Source: Actinobacillus minor NM305 (GTDB lineage: Bacteria; Pseudomonadota; Gammaproteobacteria; Enterobacterales; Pasteurellaceae). Taken from it: DNA of 64,000 nucleotides. A program made the translations under genes and the position numbers. How positions within the stretch are numbered: the first letter of the stretch is position 1; every line of letters begins with the position of its first letter. Location of the stretch: contig NZ_ACQL01000031.1 in assembly GCF_000175195.1 (NCBI RefSeq), forward strand, positions 1-64,000, given 5' to 3'. Below are positions 56,120 through 63,971 of this stretch, piece by piece. Below the pieces are notes generated by a model. That model made no database searches, was not told where the DNA came from, and saw only the letters and a list, made by a program, of their open reading frames with translations.

Positions 56120-56188
56120 CACAGTAAAAGCAACAACCTAACAGTAAGACAATATGACTTACTGTTAAATAATATGACCTACAGTACA
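56120..56188 (+). promoter_or_regulatory. ACAGTAA operator-like repeats before alpA
   Basis: ACAGTAA occurs at 56121 and 56141, inverted as TTACTGT at 56159, and ACAGTAC at 56181. The middle pair makes the palindrome AACAGTAAG...CTTACTGTT with a nine-base centre. AATATGAC also repeats. They lie 80-150 bases before alpA and probably bind a regulator. Confidence 0.5.
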
Positions 56189-56268
56189 CCTGACTGACCT
56201 TTCATAACACCCTTTCTACAATACCCCTACATTTCCAACCATAAACCAACATAAACAGGGGTATTTCT

Positions 56269-56514
56269 ATGGAACAAATCCAAAACCAAACCACAACCGA
56301 AGCCGTAGAGAAACGCTATTCAATGGCGGAGCTTAAGGCATTGAGCGGATTTTCTCACGCTTTCATCTATCGACAAATTCAAAAAGGCAAATTACCAAAA
56401 GCTGATAAATGGGGGCGTGCTTCTCGTTGGAAAGAGAGTGACGTAAAAGCGTGGCTATCAAGCTTTAAGCCATCTGAAACATTTAACCCATTTTCAAAAG
56501 CAAAAAAATCATAA
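56269..56514 (+). CDS. AlpA-family regulator
   Basis: An 81-residue protein with a MerR-like winged helix typical of AlpA: KRYSMAELKALSGFSHAFIYR, then GKLPKADKWGRASRWKESDV and KAWL. AlpA proteins activate excision or early genes in P4-like and PICI-type satellites. First gene of the run of satellite genes; its upstream region has operator-like repeats. Confidence 0.88.
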   Translation: MEQIQNQTTTEAVEKRYSMAELKALSGFSHAFIYRQIQKGKLPKADKWGRASRWKESDVKAWLSSFKPSETFNPFSKAKKS

Positions 56515-56525
56515 GGGGCATTCTT

Positions 56526-56867
56526 ATGAAACAACCTATCTACCCAACCCGAAGAGCGAAGGCATATATCGCTTTACTGGAACACCCTCACGGTATTAGC
56601 AGTAGAGAGATCGATATTAAGTATTTCATCAACAAGGGGAACAATGAAGTATCGGAGCTTGAGCGCCTTCACAATGTAAAAATCATTAAAGAGAAACGCT
56701 ACAACCAAGCACACAACGGATTTTATAACGTTTACCGCCTCCCTGATGTTGAAGAGGCTTTAAAGGTTATCAAGTTGCTTAACTTTGAGCGGAGTAAATG
56801 CGGTGTACTTATCTTATCGGAAGCCGAAACACAGAACTATTTGAAATATTTTGGGGGGAATAAATGA
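56526..56867 (+). CDS. hypothetical satellite protein with winged-helix look
   Basis: A 113-residue basic protein; the order of helices in RAKAYIALLEHPHGISSREI followed by KGNNEVSELERLHNVKIIKE resembles a winged-helix DNA-binding domain. It starts 11 bases after alpA and its stop overlaps the next start. Function unknown. Confidence 0.6.
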   Translation: MKQPIYPTRRAKAYIALLEHPHGISSREIDIKYFINKGNNEVSELERLHNVKIIKEKRYNQAHNGFYNVYRLPDVEEALKVIKLLNFERSKCGVLILSEAETQNYLKYFGGNK

Positions 56868-57295
56868 GAGAAGCAATGAAAGCTATCCTTAGCGAGCTAA
56901 ACGAGCCAAAAACAGCGACAAAAGCACAGAGCAAGGCAAACCCAAAGGAGGCAACAAACAAAGCGAAAATGCTTCATTTAGGGCGTTTTACACAGGTAAC
57001 AAGACAATTCAACATCATGAAGGACAGTGTAGAGACGTGTAAGCGCGTTTTCCCTGATTGCTTTCATTTTAAGGTTCAAACCGCCAAAGAGTGCAAGCAG
57101 TTGGCGGCAGGATTGGCACAAGGAGAAGCCTTATTGCAAAGTTTAGCCAAAATCCGACCGCTTACCAATGAAGAGAAAGCACAAGCGAAAGCCTTTAGAA
57201 ATATCTCTCGTTATCTGATCAAACAGTTTGAAAGCGTGGCGGAGTATGTAGAACAGGTTAAAGCAACAGAGGAAGAAACCAATGCTACAACTTAA
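56864..57295 (+). CDS. hypothetical satellite protein of 143 residues
   Basis: It begins in an ATGA overlap with the previous stop and overlaps the next start by 14 bases. The N-terminal 45 residues are Lys/Ala-rich and probably disordered; the rest is helical. No recognised domain. Confidence 0.6.
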   Translation: MREAMKAILSELNEPKTATKAQSKANPKEATNKAKMLHLGRFTQVTRQFNIMKDSVETCKRVFPDCFHFKVQTAKECKQLAAGLAQGEALLQSLAKIRPLTNEEKAQAKAFRNISRYLIKQFESVAEYVEQVKATEEETNATT

Positions 57296-57656
57296 GGAAA
57301 CAGCAACAGCACTTACCGCAAGTCGTTTTGTTACGTGGCTAATGTTAGACGGTTCGCACGAGAAGAACGGCATAGCAAAGCGTAATCCGGTACTAATGGA
57401 CGAGGCGAGCGAATTTTACCTATCACAGCTAAATCAACACGGTAAGCAGATTATCCCCTTTACCTTTATCAGCCTTTATTCTGATGAAGAGCCTTACAGC
57501 CTTCAAGAGTTGATCACTATGCTTGCTTTACGGATTGAGAAAACCAAGCAATACCGAGAGGCGCATAGTATTGAGTTTGATAATGACAAGCTAACACTAG
57601 CCAAACTGGAATACCGTTTAAAGCGTTTGAAGCATTTGCTTTCATTAAGGGGGTAA
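57282..57656 (+). CDS. hypothetical satellite protein of 124 residues
   Basis: Helical soluble protein, with the C-terminus rich in Lys, Arg and Leu (LEYRLKRLKHLLSLRG). It overlaps the preceding gene and ends two bases before the next start, so it belongs to the same transcript. No domain recognised. Confidence 0.6.
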   Translation: MLQLKETATALTASRFVTWLMLDGSHEKNGIAKRNPVLMDEASEFYLSQLNQHGKQIIPFTFISLYSDEEPYSLQELITMLALRIEKTKQYREAHSIEFDNDKLTLAKLEYRLKRLKHLLSLRG

Positions 57657-57658
57657 AT

Positions 57659-58090
57659 ATGTACGGGCGAGAGATTAGAGAAGCCTTTGCAATAGCTTAC
57701 GCAAGGCGAGGCAATGCAACTAAAGCGCTTATACAGGTATTAGGTAAGGAGCGAGCAAGCAAAATGCAACCTCATACCCTACGAGCCAAAGCAAGCACAC
57801 TGCTTAATGACTATCGAGCGGTGGCAATCATTGAGCAAGAGAAAAGCGCAATGCTTAAGCGTGGGGATTATTTACCCCGTTACCGGTTAAGAACGTATAG
57901 AGCCGATTTAGGGGCAGGCATACCGGAAGCAAACCAACAAGCGAAAGAGCGCAAAGAAAAGATTGAGCAAGGCTTTCAAGAGTTGAAACTTCTTCTAATG
58001 AAATTGAATGATGTTTTTATGGAGAGAATGGCACTTTTAGCCGAATTACGGGCGGATTATCTGAAATTTAAAAAAAAGATCCCCCAGTAA
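57659..58090 (+). CDS. TerS-like (small terminase-like) satellite protein
   Basis: A 143-residue protein. Residues 1-60 (REAFAIAYARRGNATKALIQ, then HTLRAKASTLLNDYRAVAII) follow the pattern of the DNA-binding domain of phage terminase small subunits: an N-terminal helix, a GNATKA-type turn and a block ending in a helix with paired small residues. The C-terminal half is a charged helix that could oligomerise. Satellites such as SaPIs use their own TerS to redirect packaging. The assignment is by pattern only. Confidence 0.45.
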   Translation: MYGREIREAFAIAYARRGNATKALIQVLGKERASKMQPHTLRAKASTLLNDYRAVAIIEQEKSAMLKRGDYLPRYRLRTYRADLGAGIPEANQQAKERKEKIEQGFQELKLLLMKLNDVFMERMALLAELRADYLKFKKKIPQ

Positions 58091-58115
58091 AACCTCACAT
58101 TTAAGGACAACCACA

Positions 58116-58793
58116 ATGAAAACAGAACTAGATAATACTGCAGTATTTCCAAAGGTATTTCACAAAGAAACCGTATCCATGACGGATACGCTAAAAGTGG
58201 CGGAGTATTTTGGTAAACGACACGACAACCTATTACAAATTATTAAGAACTTAGGTTGTTCTGATGAATTTAGCCGCCTTAATTTTAAGGAGGCTAAATA
58301 TATTGACGAACAAGGGAAAGCTAGAAAGATGTACCTAATGACCCAAGATGGCTTTACGTTGTTAGTGATGGGCTTTACCGGCAAGAAAGCAATGCAATTC
58401 AAGGAAGCATACATCAAGCAATTTAACGCAATGAATAAATGGATTGATGTCAAACGGAAGCTATCACACGACCAGCACCGAATGAATGAAGCGATTAAAT
58501 TGCACCTTGAAAGCACAGGCAAAAAGGACGAACACATTTACAGCCGAGAAAATAACCTCGTGTATATCGTAGCCTTAGGTTTATCTCGTAAGAAATGGTT
58601 AGAGAGTAACGGATATCAAGCCGATGATGAAATACGGAAGTATCTCACAGAAACACAGCTCACACTGCTAGATGATTTACTTTCAGAAAATGCGGTGATG
58701 ATTAAGTTAGGTATGAGTTATCACGAACGAAAAGCCAAACTAGAGCAATCAGCCTTGTACTTCTTACGTAATCATTTGCCAATGGTGGCGTAA
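58116..58793 (+). CDS. Rha-family phage regulatory protein
   Basis: A 225-residue protein with an N-terminal pRha domain: SMTDTLKVAEYFGKRHDNLL (about 20-39), FKEAKYIDEQGKARKMYLMT and DGFTLLVMGFTGKKAMQFKE. The C-terminal 110 residues form a second domain of unknown role. Rha proteins are regulators found in many lambdoid phages and satellites. AAGGA precedes the start. Confidence 0.88.
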   Translation: MKTELDNTAVFPKVFHKETVSMTDTLKVAEYFGKRHDNLLQIIKNLGCSDEFSRLNFKEAKYIDEQGKARKMYLMTQDGFTLLVMGFTGKKAMQFKEAYIKQFNAMNKWIDVKRKLSHDQHRMNEAIKLHLESTGKKDEHIYSRENNLVYIVALGLSRKKWLESNGYQADDEIRKYLTETQLTLLDDLLSENAVMIKLGMSYHERKAKLEQSALYFLRNHLPMVA

Positions 58794-58816
58794 ATCACTC
58801 AAATTTAAGCAAAAAA

Positions 58817-58838
58817 AACGCCTCCAAATGGGGGCGTT
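58817..58838 (+). promoter_or_regulatory. hairpin hiding the ribosome site of the Ash-like gene
   Basis: AACGCCTCC and GGGGGCGTT (one G-U pair) form a nine-base-pair stem with an AAAT loop. The right arm is the Shine-Dalgarno sequence for ATG 58841. No T run follows, so translational control is more likely than termination. Confidence 0.5.
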
Positions 58839-58840
58839 AC

Positions 58841-59425
58841 ATGGTAAAAAATCATATGAAAAAAGTCATCACTATCCTACAAGCCTCGAAAGGCTACGAG
58901 GGATATTCTAAAGAAATTCATTCAGAAATCAATCAAATTGAAAAGATTTCATTTTACGAAATGATTAAAGCGTTCTATCCTGATGACGTTATAGCAAAAT
59001 CTATAACCGAGCCTGGAAACTCGAATAATAAAACTTTGGCGAACACTAGCACGCCTTTCTATTACCGTGCTTTTTTTGTTCGTAGCACACGCACACCCAA
59101 AGAACGCCTAGAGCGTCTATCTATGGTAGCGTGTAATGGGAAAGGTTCGCCCTTTGCTGTGTTCCATATGTCGCAGTTTTCCAGCCCGTTACACGTTACC
59201 GCCCAAACCCTGGAAAGTTTAGCGGTAGCCCTTCAAACTTTAACTTTGGAGCTATTAGCTATGATCTACTTATTCAAAGCCGTAAGCCGTAGAGACTTAC
59301 GCAACACAACAAAACCTATTCATGCCTTCCCTTGCTATACCCTACGCATTAAAGCCGAGAGTTTAGAGCAAGCCAAATCTATTGTATGCCCTTTATTTGC
59401 GGTTATGGGGGTGGTTTATGCTTAA
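58841..59425 (+). CDS. Ash/Icd-like protein, complete copy
   Basis: A 194-residue protein; the Ash/Icd-like domain begins near residue 75 (STPFYYRAFFVRSTRTPKER) and contains MVACNGKGSPF and the C-terminal MIYLFKAVSRRDLRN. An N-terminal extension (VKNHMKKVITILQASKGYEG) precedes it. ATG 58841 has GGGGG in a hairpin; ATG 58856 is a possible alternative. In phage P1 Icd blocks cell division, but a similar action here is not shown. Near-identical to the partial gene at the window start. Stop overlaps the next start in ATGCTTAA. Confidence 0.8.
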   Translation: MVKNHMKKVITILQASKGYEGYSKEIHSEINQIEKISFYEMIKAFYPDDVIAKSITEPGNSNNKTLANTSTPFYYRAFFVRSTRTPKERLERLSMVACNGKGSPFAVFHMSQFSSPLHVTAQTLESLAVALQTLTLELLAMIYLFKAVSRRDLRNTTKPIHAFPCYTLRIKAESLEQAKSIVCPLFAVMGVVYA

Positions 59426-59603
59426 AAACAACCTCACACCGGAAAAGCTACTAAAAGAAATCGAGCATATCGAAGTATGGACACAATGGGCGAAAGAACT
59501 CACGGAAGAAGGAAGCCTAGAGCGTGCCTATTTAGCTTTACAAACGATCAAGAACACGAATTTCATGTATTTAGCAGATGTAGAAGGGGGTAAAAATGAG
59601 TAA
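59418..59603 (+). CDS. small satellite protein of 61 residues, second copy
   Basis: Differs from the copy at 388-573 by only a few conservative changes (for example Val to Ile in EIEHIEV). It is translationally coupled to the Ash-like gene. It ends KNE and overlaps the next start by eight bases (59596). Confidence 0.7.
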   Translation: MLKNNLTPEKLLKEIEHIEVWTQWAKELTEEGSLERAYLALQTIKNTNFMYLADVEGGKNE

Positions 59604-59961
59604 CCAAAATAAAATCTATGTTGTAACGGTAAGCTTAAAACTTGATGAACAGCGTTATTTTCAAGCGGTGCAAGCGTTCTTTAAAGATAAGAAAACCGCC
59701 AAGCGTTTTTTAAAAGGCAGTCCATTCAAGGGGAATATCGAAACTGTAGATCCAACTGATTATACTCTCGAGTTTTTACCGGCTTCAGCACTAGGGAAAG
59801 TACCTGCAGTTTTATTTAAAGGCTCACGCTTTTACGCAGAAATGGCAGAAGCAAAATCGCATTTTTCAATTTTAATGCCTGATTGTCATTTTGAGGTTAA
59901 AAAGTTTGATGAAACAGAACTCTTTAACAAAATGATGAACGTAGGGGGAATGTATGCTTAA
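59596..59961 (+). CDS. hypothetical satellite protein of 121 residues
   Basis: A mixed alpha/beta soluble protein (KIYVVTVSLKLDEQRYFQAV) with no counterpart in the left element. It lies in the cassette position between the 61-residue gene and the primase. Its stop lies in an ATGCTTAA overlap with the next gene. Function unknown. Confidence 0.6.
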   Translation: MSNQNKIYVVTVSLKLDEQRYFQAVQAFFKDKKTAKRFLKGSPFKGNIETVDPTDYTLEFLPASALGKVPAVLFKGSRFYAEMAEAKSHFSILMPDCHFEVKKFDETELFNKMMNVGGMYA

Positions 59962-60289
59962 TCAAGTAGATTTAATCATTCCAAACGGCTCACAAGCATT
60001 ACACGAGCATTTACATGAAGTCTTTAATATCCCAAGAAAGAACCCTCAAGATGATTTGCTTGTAACCGTGGCCGGCTTGCTTATTGACTATCACGCCTTA
60101 ATGCTAGAGCTTAGAACGACACCCCTTAGAAATTGGATAGATGAGAATTTAAGCGGTTGCTACTACCACAATGCGATGAACCCTACTACGCAAGCAATCA
60201 AGGCACTTAGCGAGCGAATTAGCCTAAATAATGCGATGAGATTAGCGCACATGGAAGAGGTACGCAATGAAGAAAGCGCCTTACTATAA
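59954..60289 (+). CDS. hypothetical satellite protein of 111 residues
   Basis: Starts inside ATGCTTAA and overlaps the primase start by 23 bases. Helical, no recognised domain. It holds the place taken by the unrelated-looking 112-residue gene in the left satellite; only the first residues (MLN) agree. Confidence 0.6.
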   Translation: MLNQVDLIIPNGSQALHEHLHEVFNIPRKNPQDDLLVTVAGLLIDYHALMLELRTTPLRNWIDENLSGCYYHNAMNPTTQAIKALSERISLNNAMRLAHMEEVRNEESALL

Positions 60290-62450
60290 TCAACAAGAGA
60301 AACAATGCGAGCCTTTCAATGATTGGCTTATACTGGTAGGAGATACCGCCAAACAAGCATACTATCGCAACAATGAGGCAGGAAAGGGAACGCATTGGCA
60401 AATGATACGAGAACGCTACGGCTTGCCTATTGATTATGCTCCCGTGATGTTAGATGGCAAAACATTTGAAGAAATCGACCGCTTGCAACTTGCACCGGCA
60501 GAGCAACGTTCTATTAAACTCTTTCAAGTGGGGAAAATCCCCACTTTAGCCAAAGATAAGAATGATTTAAAAACTCGTATTCTGATGAACCTAGCCAAAC
60601 ATAACGGTAGGATTTCAGCGATTGAATGGCTAGATGAAGCCTTACAGGGCGAGAACCTTTATCAAACCCTAGAGCAAATAAAGCAAGGGAATGATACCGT
60701 GGCGGAAGTGTTGGAGCAGAGACAAGCACAGACGGGTAACACAGAACAACATAAACCCTATATCGAAAAACGCACAGAGAACAGCATAGAGGGGCTTTAC
60801 CGTGTAACACCTAAATATGATAAGGATACTGGCGAACGTTTATCAGAGCGCACGGAATGGCTTTCAGATGTAATTTCTGTCATTGGTATTGGACAAAGTG
60901 AAGCCGAGCACTTCCTTGTTCTTGAATGGACACCAGAGGGAAAACAACAGCCGATCAAATATGCGCTATCTTTGGGCGATTTAGGCGAGCGAGAAGGATG
61001 GAAACAGCTTAAAACCAAAGGGTTAAGGCTCACAACTAAAAACTATTTACGCAATGAATTGGCGGACTATTTACAAAGCAGTGGCGAGCGGACTTTTTGG
61101 CACATTACAAATTCTACCGGTTGGCATAATGGGGCGTATATTTTGCCAAATGGCGAAGTATTGGGCGAACCTGAAATACCCGTTTTATTTAACCGACAAT
61201 CAGCAACAGCGAGCGGATACGATACCCAAGGCACGTTAGAAAGTTGGAAGACTGAAATAGCCGATAATGTATTAGGTAATCCGTCCATGATGTTAAGTAT
61301 TGCTTGCGCTTTATCTGCTCCATTGATGAATATCATAGAGGCGGAGAGCTTCGGGGTACACCTTTTTGGCGGTTCAACAACAGGTAAAACCACAACAACA
61401 AACATAGCAAGCAGTTTATACGGACACCCTAATAAAATCCGTTTATCGTGGAATGCGACCGCTTTAGGGCTAATGAATGAGGCTTCAGCAAGAAATGATA
61501 ATTTCATGCCCCTTGATGAAATCGGGCAGAGTTCAAACCGCAAACACGTAGAGCAGACCGCCTACGCTTTATTTAATGGCGTGGGGAAAATACAGGGAGC
61601 AAAAGACGGCGGCAATAGAGAGCTTAACAGATGGCGGATTATGGCATTTTCCACGGGAGAAATAGACGTGGAGGGCTATTTATCTATGAGCGGTATTAAA
61701 ATCAATGCGGGGCAATTGGTGCGATTGTTGAATATCCCGATAACTAGGGCGAAAGTCTATCATTCATTCCCCGATGGCAAAGCGCATGCGGATTATCTAA
61801 ACTACTCAAGTACACAGCATTACGGTGTAGCCGGTAGAGAGTGGATAAAATGGCTAACCATTGAGGACAATCAAAAAACCGTGATCAGCGTTCATAGCCA
61901 AACTAAAACAAAATGGCTTGAACGTTTACCAAATGACGCTAGTCCACAGGTTCAACGTGTTGCGAGTCGCTTCGCTATTCTCGAAACGGCTTTACAGTTA
62001 GGGCGCTTTCTTACCGGTTGGAATGAAACCGCCAATAGTGAAGCGTTATTACACTGCTTTAATGAATGGGTAAATATCTTCGGACTACATAGCCAAGAAG
62101 AAAAGCAAATCATTGATCAGGTTAATGGTTGGTTATTAGCAAATGCGGAAGGGAGATTTATCGAATACCCTAACAACCCTGAACAGCGGGCTATCACAAA
62201 CATAGCCGGCTATAAAATCATTCCACAGCGAGATAATGAGATAGAGAGCTTTTATCTGTATCCATTGGCTTTTGAGGAAGCGATAAAAGGACACCCAAAG
62301 GAGCAGGCTTGTAAAATTCTTTCAGATAAAGGCATGCTAGACAAAGGGGAAAGCGGTTATAAGTACAGAGTAAGAATACCAAGTAGGATAGATCCGAAAC
62401 GTACAAGATGTTATCTCGTTTTCCCACTTGTTGAAAGTGATGAAGCATAA
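60267..62450 (+). CDS. DUF927-type primase/helicase of the right satellite
   Basis: A 727-residue paralogue of the protein at 906-3020, similar over its whole length but clearly diverged. Walker A is GGSTTGKTTTTNIAS near residue 367; Walker B-like FMPLDEIGQS about 50 residues later. The end IDPKRTRCYLVF is shared. ATG 60267 has GAGGTA upstream. The terminator and a 13-copy TTGGACTA iteron array follow, a different iteron from that of the left element. Likely acts at that array to start replication (inference). Confidence 0.85.
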   Translation: MKKAPYYNQQEKQCEPFNDWLILVGDTAKQAYYRNNEAGKGTHWQMIRERYGLPIDYAPVMLDGKTFEEIDRLQLAPAEQRSIKLFQVGKIPTLAKDKNDLKTRILMNLAKHNGRISAIEWLDEALQGENLYQTLEQIKQGNDTVAEVLEQRQAQTGNTEQHKPYIEKRTENSIEGLYRVTPKYDKDTGERLSERTEWLSDVISVIGIGQSEAEHFLVLEWTPEGKQQPIKYALSLGDLGEREGWKQLKTKGLRLTTKNYLRNELADYLQSSGERTFWHITNSTGWHNGAYILPNGEVLGEPEIPVLFNRQSATASGYDTQGTLESWKTEIADNVLGNPSMMLSIACALSAPLMNIIEAESFGVHLFGGSTTGKTTTTNIASSLYGHPNKIRLSWNATALGLMNEASARNDNFMPLDEIGQSSNRKHVEQTAYALFNGVGKIQGAKDGGNRELNRWRIMAFSTGEIDVEGYLSMSGIKINAGQLVRLLNIPITRAKVYHSFPDGKAHADYLNYSSTQHYGVAGREWIKWLTIEDNQKTVISVHSQTKTKWLERLPNDASPQVQRVASRFAILETALQLGRFLTGWNETANSEALLHCFNEWVNIFGLHSQEEKQIIDQVNGWLLANAEGRFIEYPNNPEQRAITNIAGYKIIPQRDNEIESFYLYPLAFEEAIKGHPKEQACKILSDKGMLDKGESGYKYRVRIPSRIDPKRTRCYLVFPLVESDEA

Positions 62451-62512
62451 AAAAAACAAAACAAACCATAGTGCTAAATATTTTAGTAATCTACATGCTA
62501 CATTGGTAGTTT

Positions 62513-62548
62513 AAGAGCTTTCCAGAAATGGTTAGCTCTTTTTTTTAT
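62513..62548 (+). terminator. terminator of the right primase
   Basis: AAGAGCT and AGCTCTT with a 14-base loop, followed by TTTTTTT. Confidence 0.75.
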
Positions 62549-62588
62549 CTTTGCAAAAAAATTTTTTTTCATACGCGTAGTTTTTTAG

Positions 62589-62854
62589 TAGTCCAATTAG
62601 TCCAAAATACCTATTTATAAAATAATATCCTTATATATCAATATATTACATAAAATTTATTGGACTAATTTTTCTTTTTTTGGACTAAATTTAGGGTATT
62701 TTGGACTAAATTTAGGGTGTTTTGGACTACTCAAAAAATAAACAAAAAGAGTTTTGGACTAATTTTGGACTACATTGGACTACTCAATTAGTCCAAAAAA
62801 TGGCACTTAAGTATTTGATTTTAAAGGATTGGACTAATTGGACTAATTGGACTA
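62589..62854 (+). repeat. iteron array TTGGACTA, candidate origin
   Basis: Ten perfect direct copies of TTGGACTA begin at 62660, 62680, 62701, 62722, 62754, 62765, 62775, 62829, 62838 and 62847. Three inverted copies (TAGTCCAA) begin at 62589, 62598 and 62789. An A+T-rich stretch of about 54 bases lies between the first inverted pair and the direct copies. Spacing in the direct run is 9 to 32 bases, often near 10 or 20-21, about one or two helix turns. Confidence 0.7.
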
Positions 62855-63013
62855 ACGTTTTTTACTAAATATAAAAAAAAATTTTTTTAAAATCATAAAA
62901 CAGACCGCCTTGATACATTCTCTTTTATCTAATGATTTTGCTTTTTATGCTACACATTAAGAAGCAGAATAAAATACCTTTTCTTTGCAAAAGGCAAATT
63001 ATACATTCAGCGT

Positions 63014-63069
63014 ATAATGCTATCTAAAACGAATAAAAGCTACCCAAATTAGAGCGGTAGCTTTTTTCT
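63014..63069 (+). ncRNA. possible very short transcript ending in a terminator
   Basis: TATAAT at 63014-63019 is followed about 16 bases later by a hairpin, AAAAGCTACC and GGTAGCTTTT, and a T run. No gene lies between. A -35 element is not clear (TTGCAA lies too far, about 22 bases). It may be a small regulatory RNA or just a terminator isolating the TA pair. Confidence 0.3.
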
Positions 63070-63123
63070 TATCAAATAAGAAAATAAGATTTCATTTGAG
63101 TTATAGCAATAAATATCTTATAA

Positions 63124-63140
63124 TTATCTTATAAAGATAA
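63124..63140. promoter_or_regulatory. palindromic operator of the toxin-antitoxin pair
   Basis: TTATCTTATAAAGATAA, perfect seven-base arms around ATA, 15 bases before the toxin start. Autorepression by the antitoxin is the usual arrangement. Confidence 0.55.
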
Positions 63141-63155
63141 GAAAGAGGCAACCTA

Positions 63156-63431
63156 ATGACCGTGATTCAATGGACAAATAGAGCAAGCAAACAAATAAGA
63201 GCGGTAGATAGTAGATACTTAGATCGCATGTTTGAAAAAATCGAAGCATTACAAAATTTCCCAAATGTTCAAGCGGATATTATTGAACTGAAAGGAGAGC
63301 AGAATAAAGGCAAGTTTAGAATGAGGGTGGGATTTTACAGGGTAATTTTTGAAGTAATAAACAATGAACCGATAATTATTGAAATACAAGAAATCAAAAA
63401 GCGAGACGAGCAAACATACCGCAACCATTAA
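63156..63431 (+). CDS. RelE/ParE-family toxin
   Basis: A 91-residue basic protein of the RelE/HigB superfamily: VIQWTNRASKQIRAVDSRYL, then VQADIIELKGEQNKGKFRMR and VGFYRVIFEVINN, the usual core with a conserved arginine and tyrosine. RelE-like toxins cut mRNA at the ribosome. The toxin gene comes before the antitoxin, as in higBA systems. GAAAGAGG precedes the start. Confidence 0.88.
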   Translation: MTVIQWTNRASKQIRAVDSRYLDRMFEKIEALQNFPNVQADIIELKGEQNKGKFRMRVGFYRVIFEVINNEPIIIEIQEIKKRDEQTYRNH

Positions 63432-63473
63432 CAGAATAGAGGGAGTAACCTCCCTCTTAATGGAGAAATTAAA

Positions 63474-63854
63474 ATGAACTTACAATACATTAACGACTTA
63501 AATAATAATCCTCTTTTTGTTGTTTTACCTATTAGCGAATATAACAAGCTAAAAGAATACGAAGCGCAACTATCCGGCAACGAAGAAGAATGGCAAAGCC
63601 TCCCATATGAACAAGATGATAATGATGATGTAGCAATACCGCATGAAGTTGTAAAGGCTATGATCAAGTATGATGTAAACCATTTAGGCGCATGGCGGAT
63701 ATATCGCAATCTTTCACAGCAAGAAGTAGCGGAACTAACAGGGCTATCACAATCAGCGATTTCCCAAATGGAACGAATCGACAGCAGACCACAGAAAAAA
63801 ACGCTTGAACGCTTTTCTAAAATTTATAATTGCGATGTAAAACAAATGTACTAA
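63474..63854 (+). CDS. XRE-family antitoxin
   Basis: A 126-residue protein. The C-terminal helix-turn-helix (LSQQEVAELTGLSQSAISQM, near residues 83-102) matches HigA-like antitoxins; the acidic segment IPHEVVKAMIKYDVNHLGAW before it, and the N-terminal LFVVLPISEYNKLKEYE are typical of the longer class in which the front part binds the toxin. It starts 42 bases after the toxin, with GGAG-like sequence upstream, and ends at its own terminator. Confidence 0.88.
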   Translation: MNLQYINDLNNNPLFVVLPISEYNKLKEYEAQLSGNEEEWQSLPYEQDDNDDVAIPHEVVKAMIKYDVNHLGAWRIYRNLSQQEVAELTGLSQSAISQMERIDSRPQKKTLERFSKIYNCDVKQMY

Positions 63855-63860
63855 ACAATA

Positions 63861-63890
63861 AAGGCTATCATACCGGTAGCCTTTTTCTTT
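63861..63890 (+). terminator. terminator of the toxin-antitoxin pair
   Basis: AAGGCTA and TAGCCTT with a nine-base loop and T run. Confidence 0.7.
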
Positions 63891-63951
63891 GCAAAAAATC
63901 CACTAAATCCGACCGCTTGAACCTGAAAAAAACTGAAAGAAATTAAAAAAC

Positions 63952-63971
63952 AGTGGGTAAAAGTGGGTAAC
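63952..63971 (+). repeat. two further AGTGGGTAAA iterons at the window edge
   Basis: AGTGGGTAAA (63952-63961) and AGTGGGTAAC (63962-63971), the same unit as the array at 54552-54723. The surrounding A+T-rich sequence also resembles that region. The array probably continues beyond the window. Confidence 0.55.

Larger units (their letters stand above)
62451..63155. other. 705-base non-coding region with iterons, right satellite
   Basis: No gene. In order: primase terminator, TTGGACTA iteron array with an A+T-rich core, an A+T-rich spacer, a TATAAT box at 63014 followed closely by a terminator, and the palindromic promoter of the toxin-antitoxin pair. Confidence 0.55.

Noticed and set aside
62589-62854. 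Regular short repeats that could suggest a CRISPR array
   Set aside because: Units are eight bases, occur in both orientations and have irregular short spacers; no cas genes. They fit iterons.
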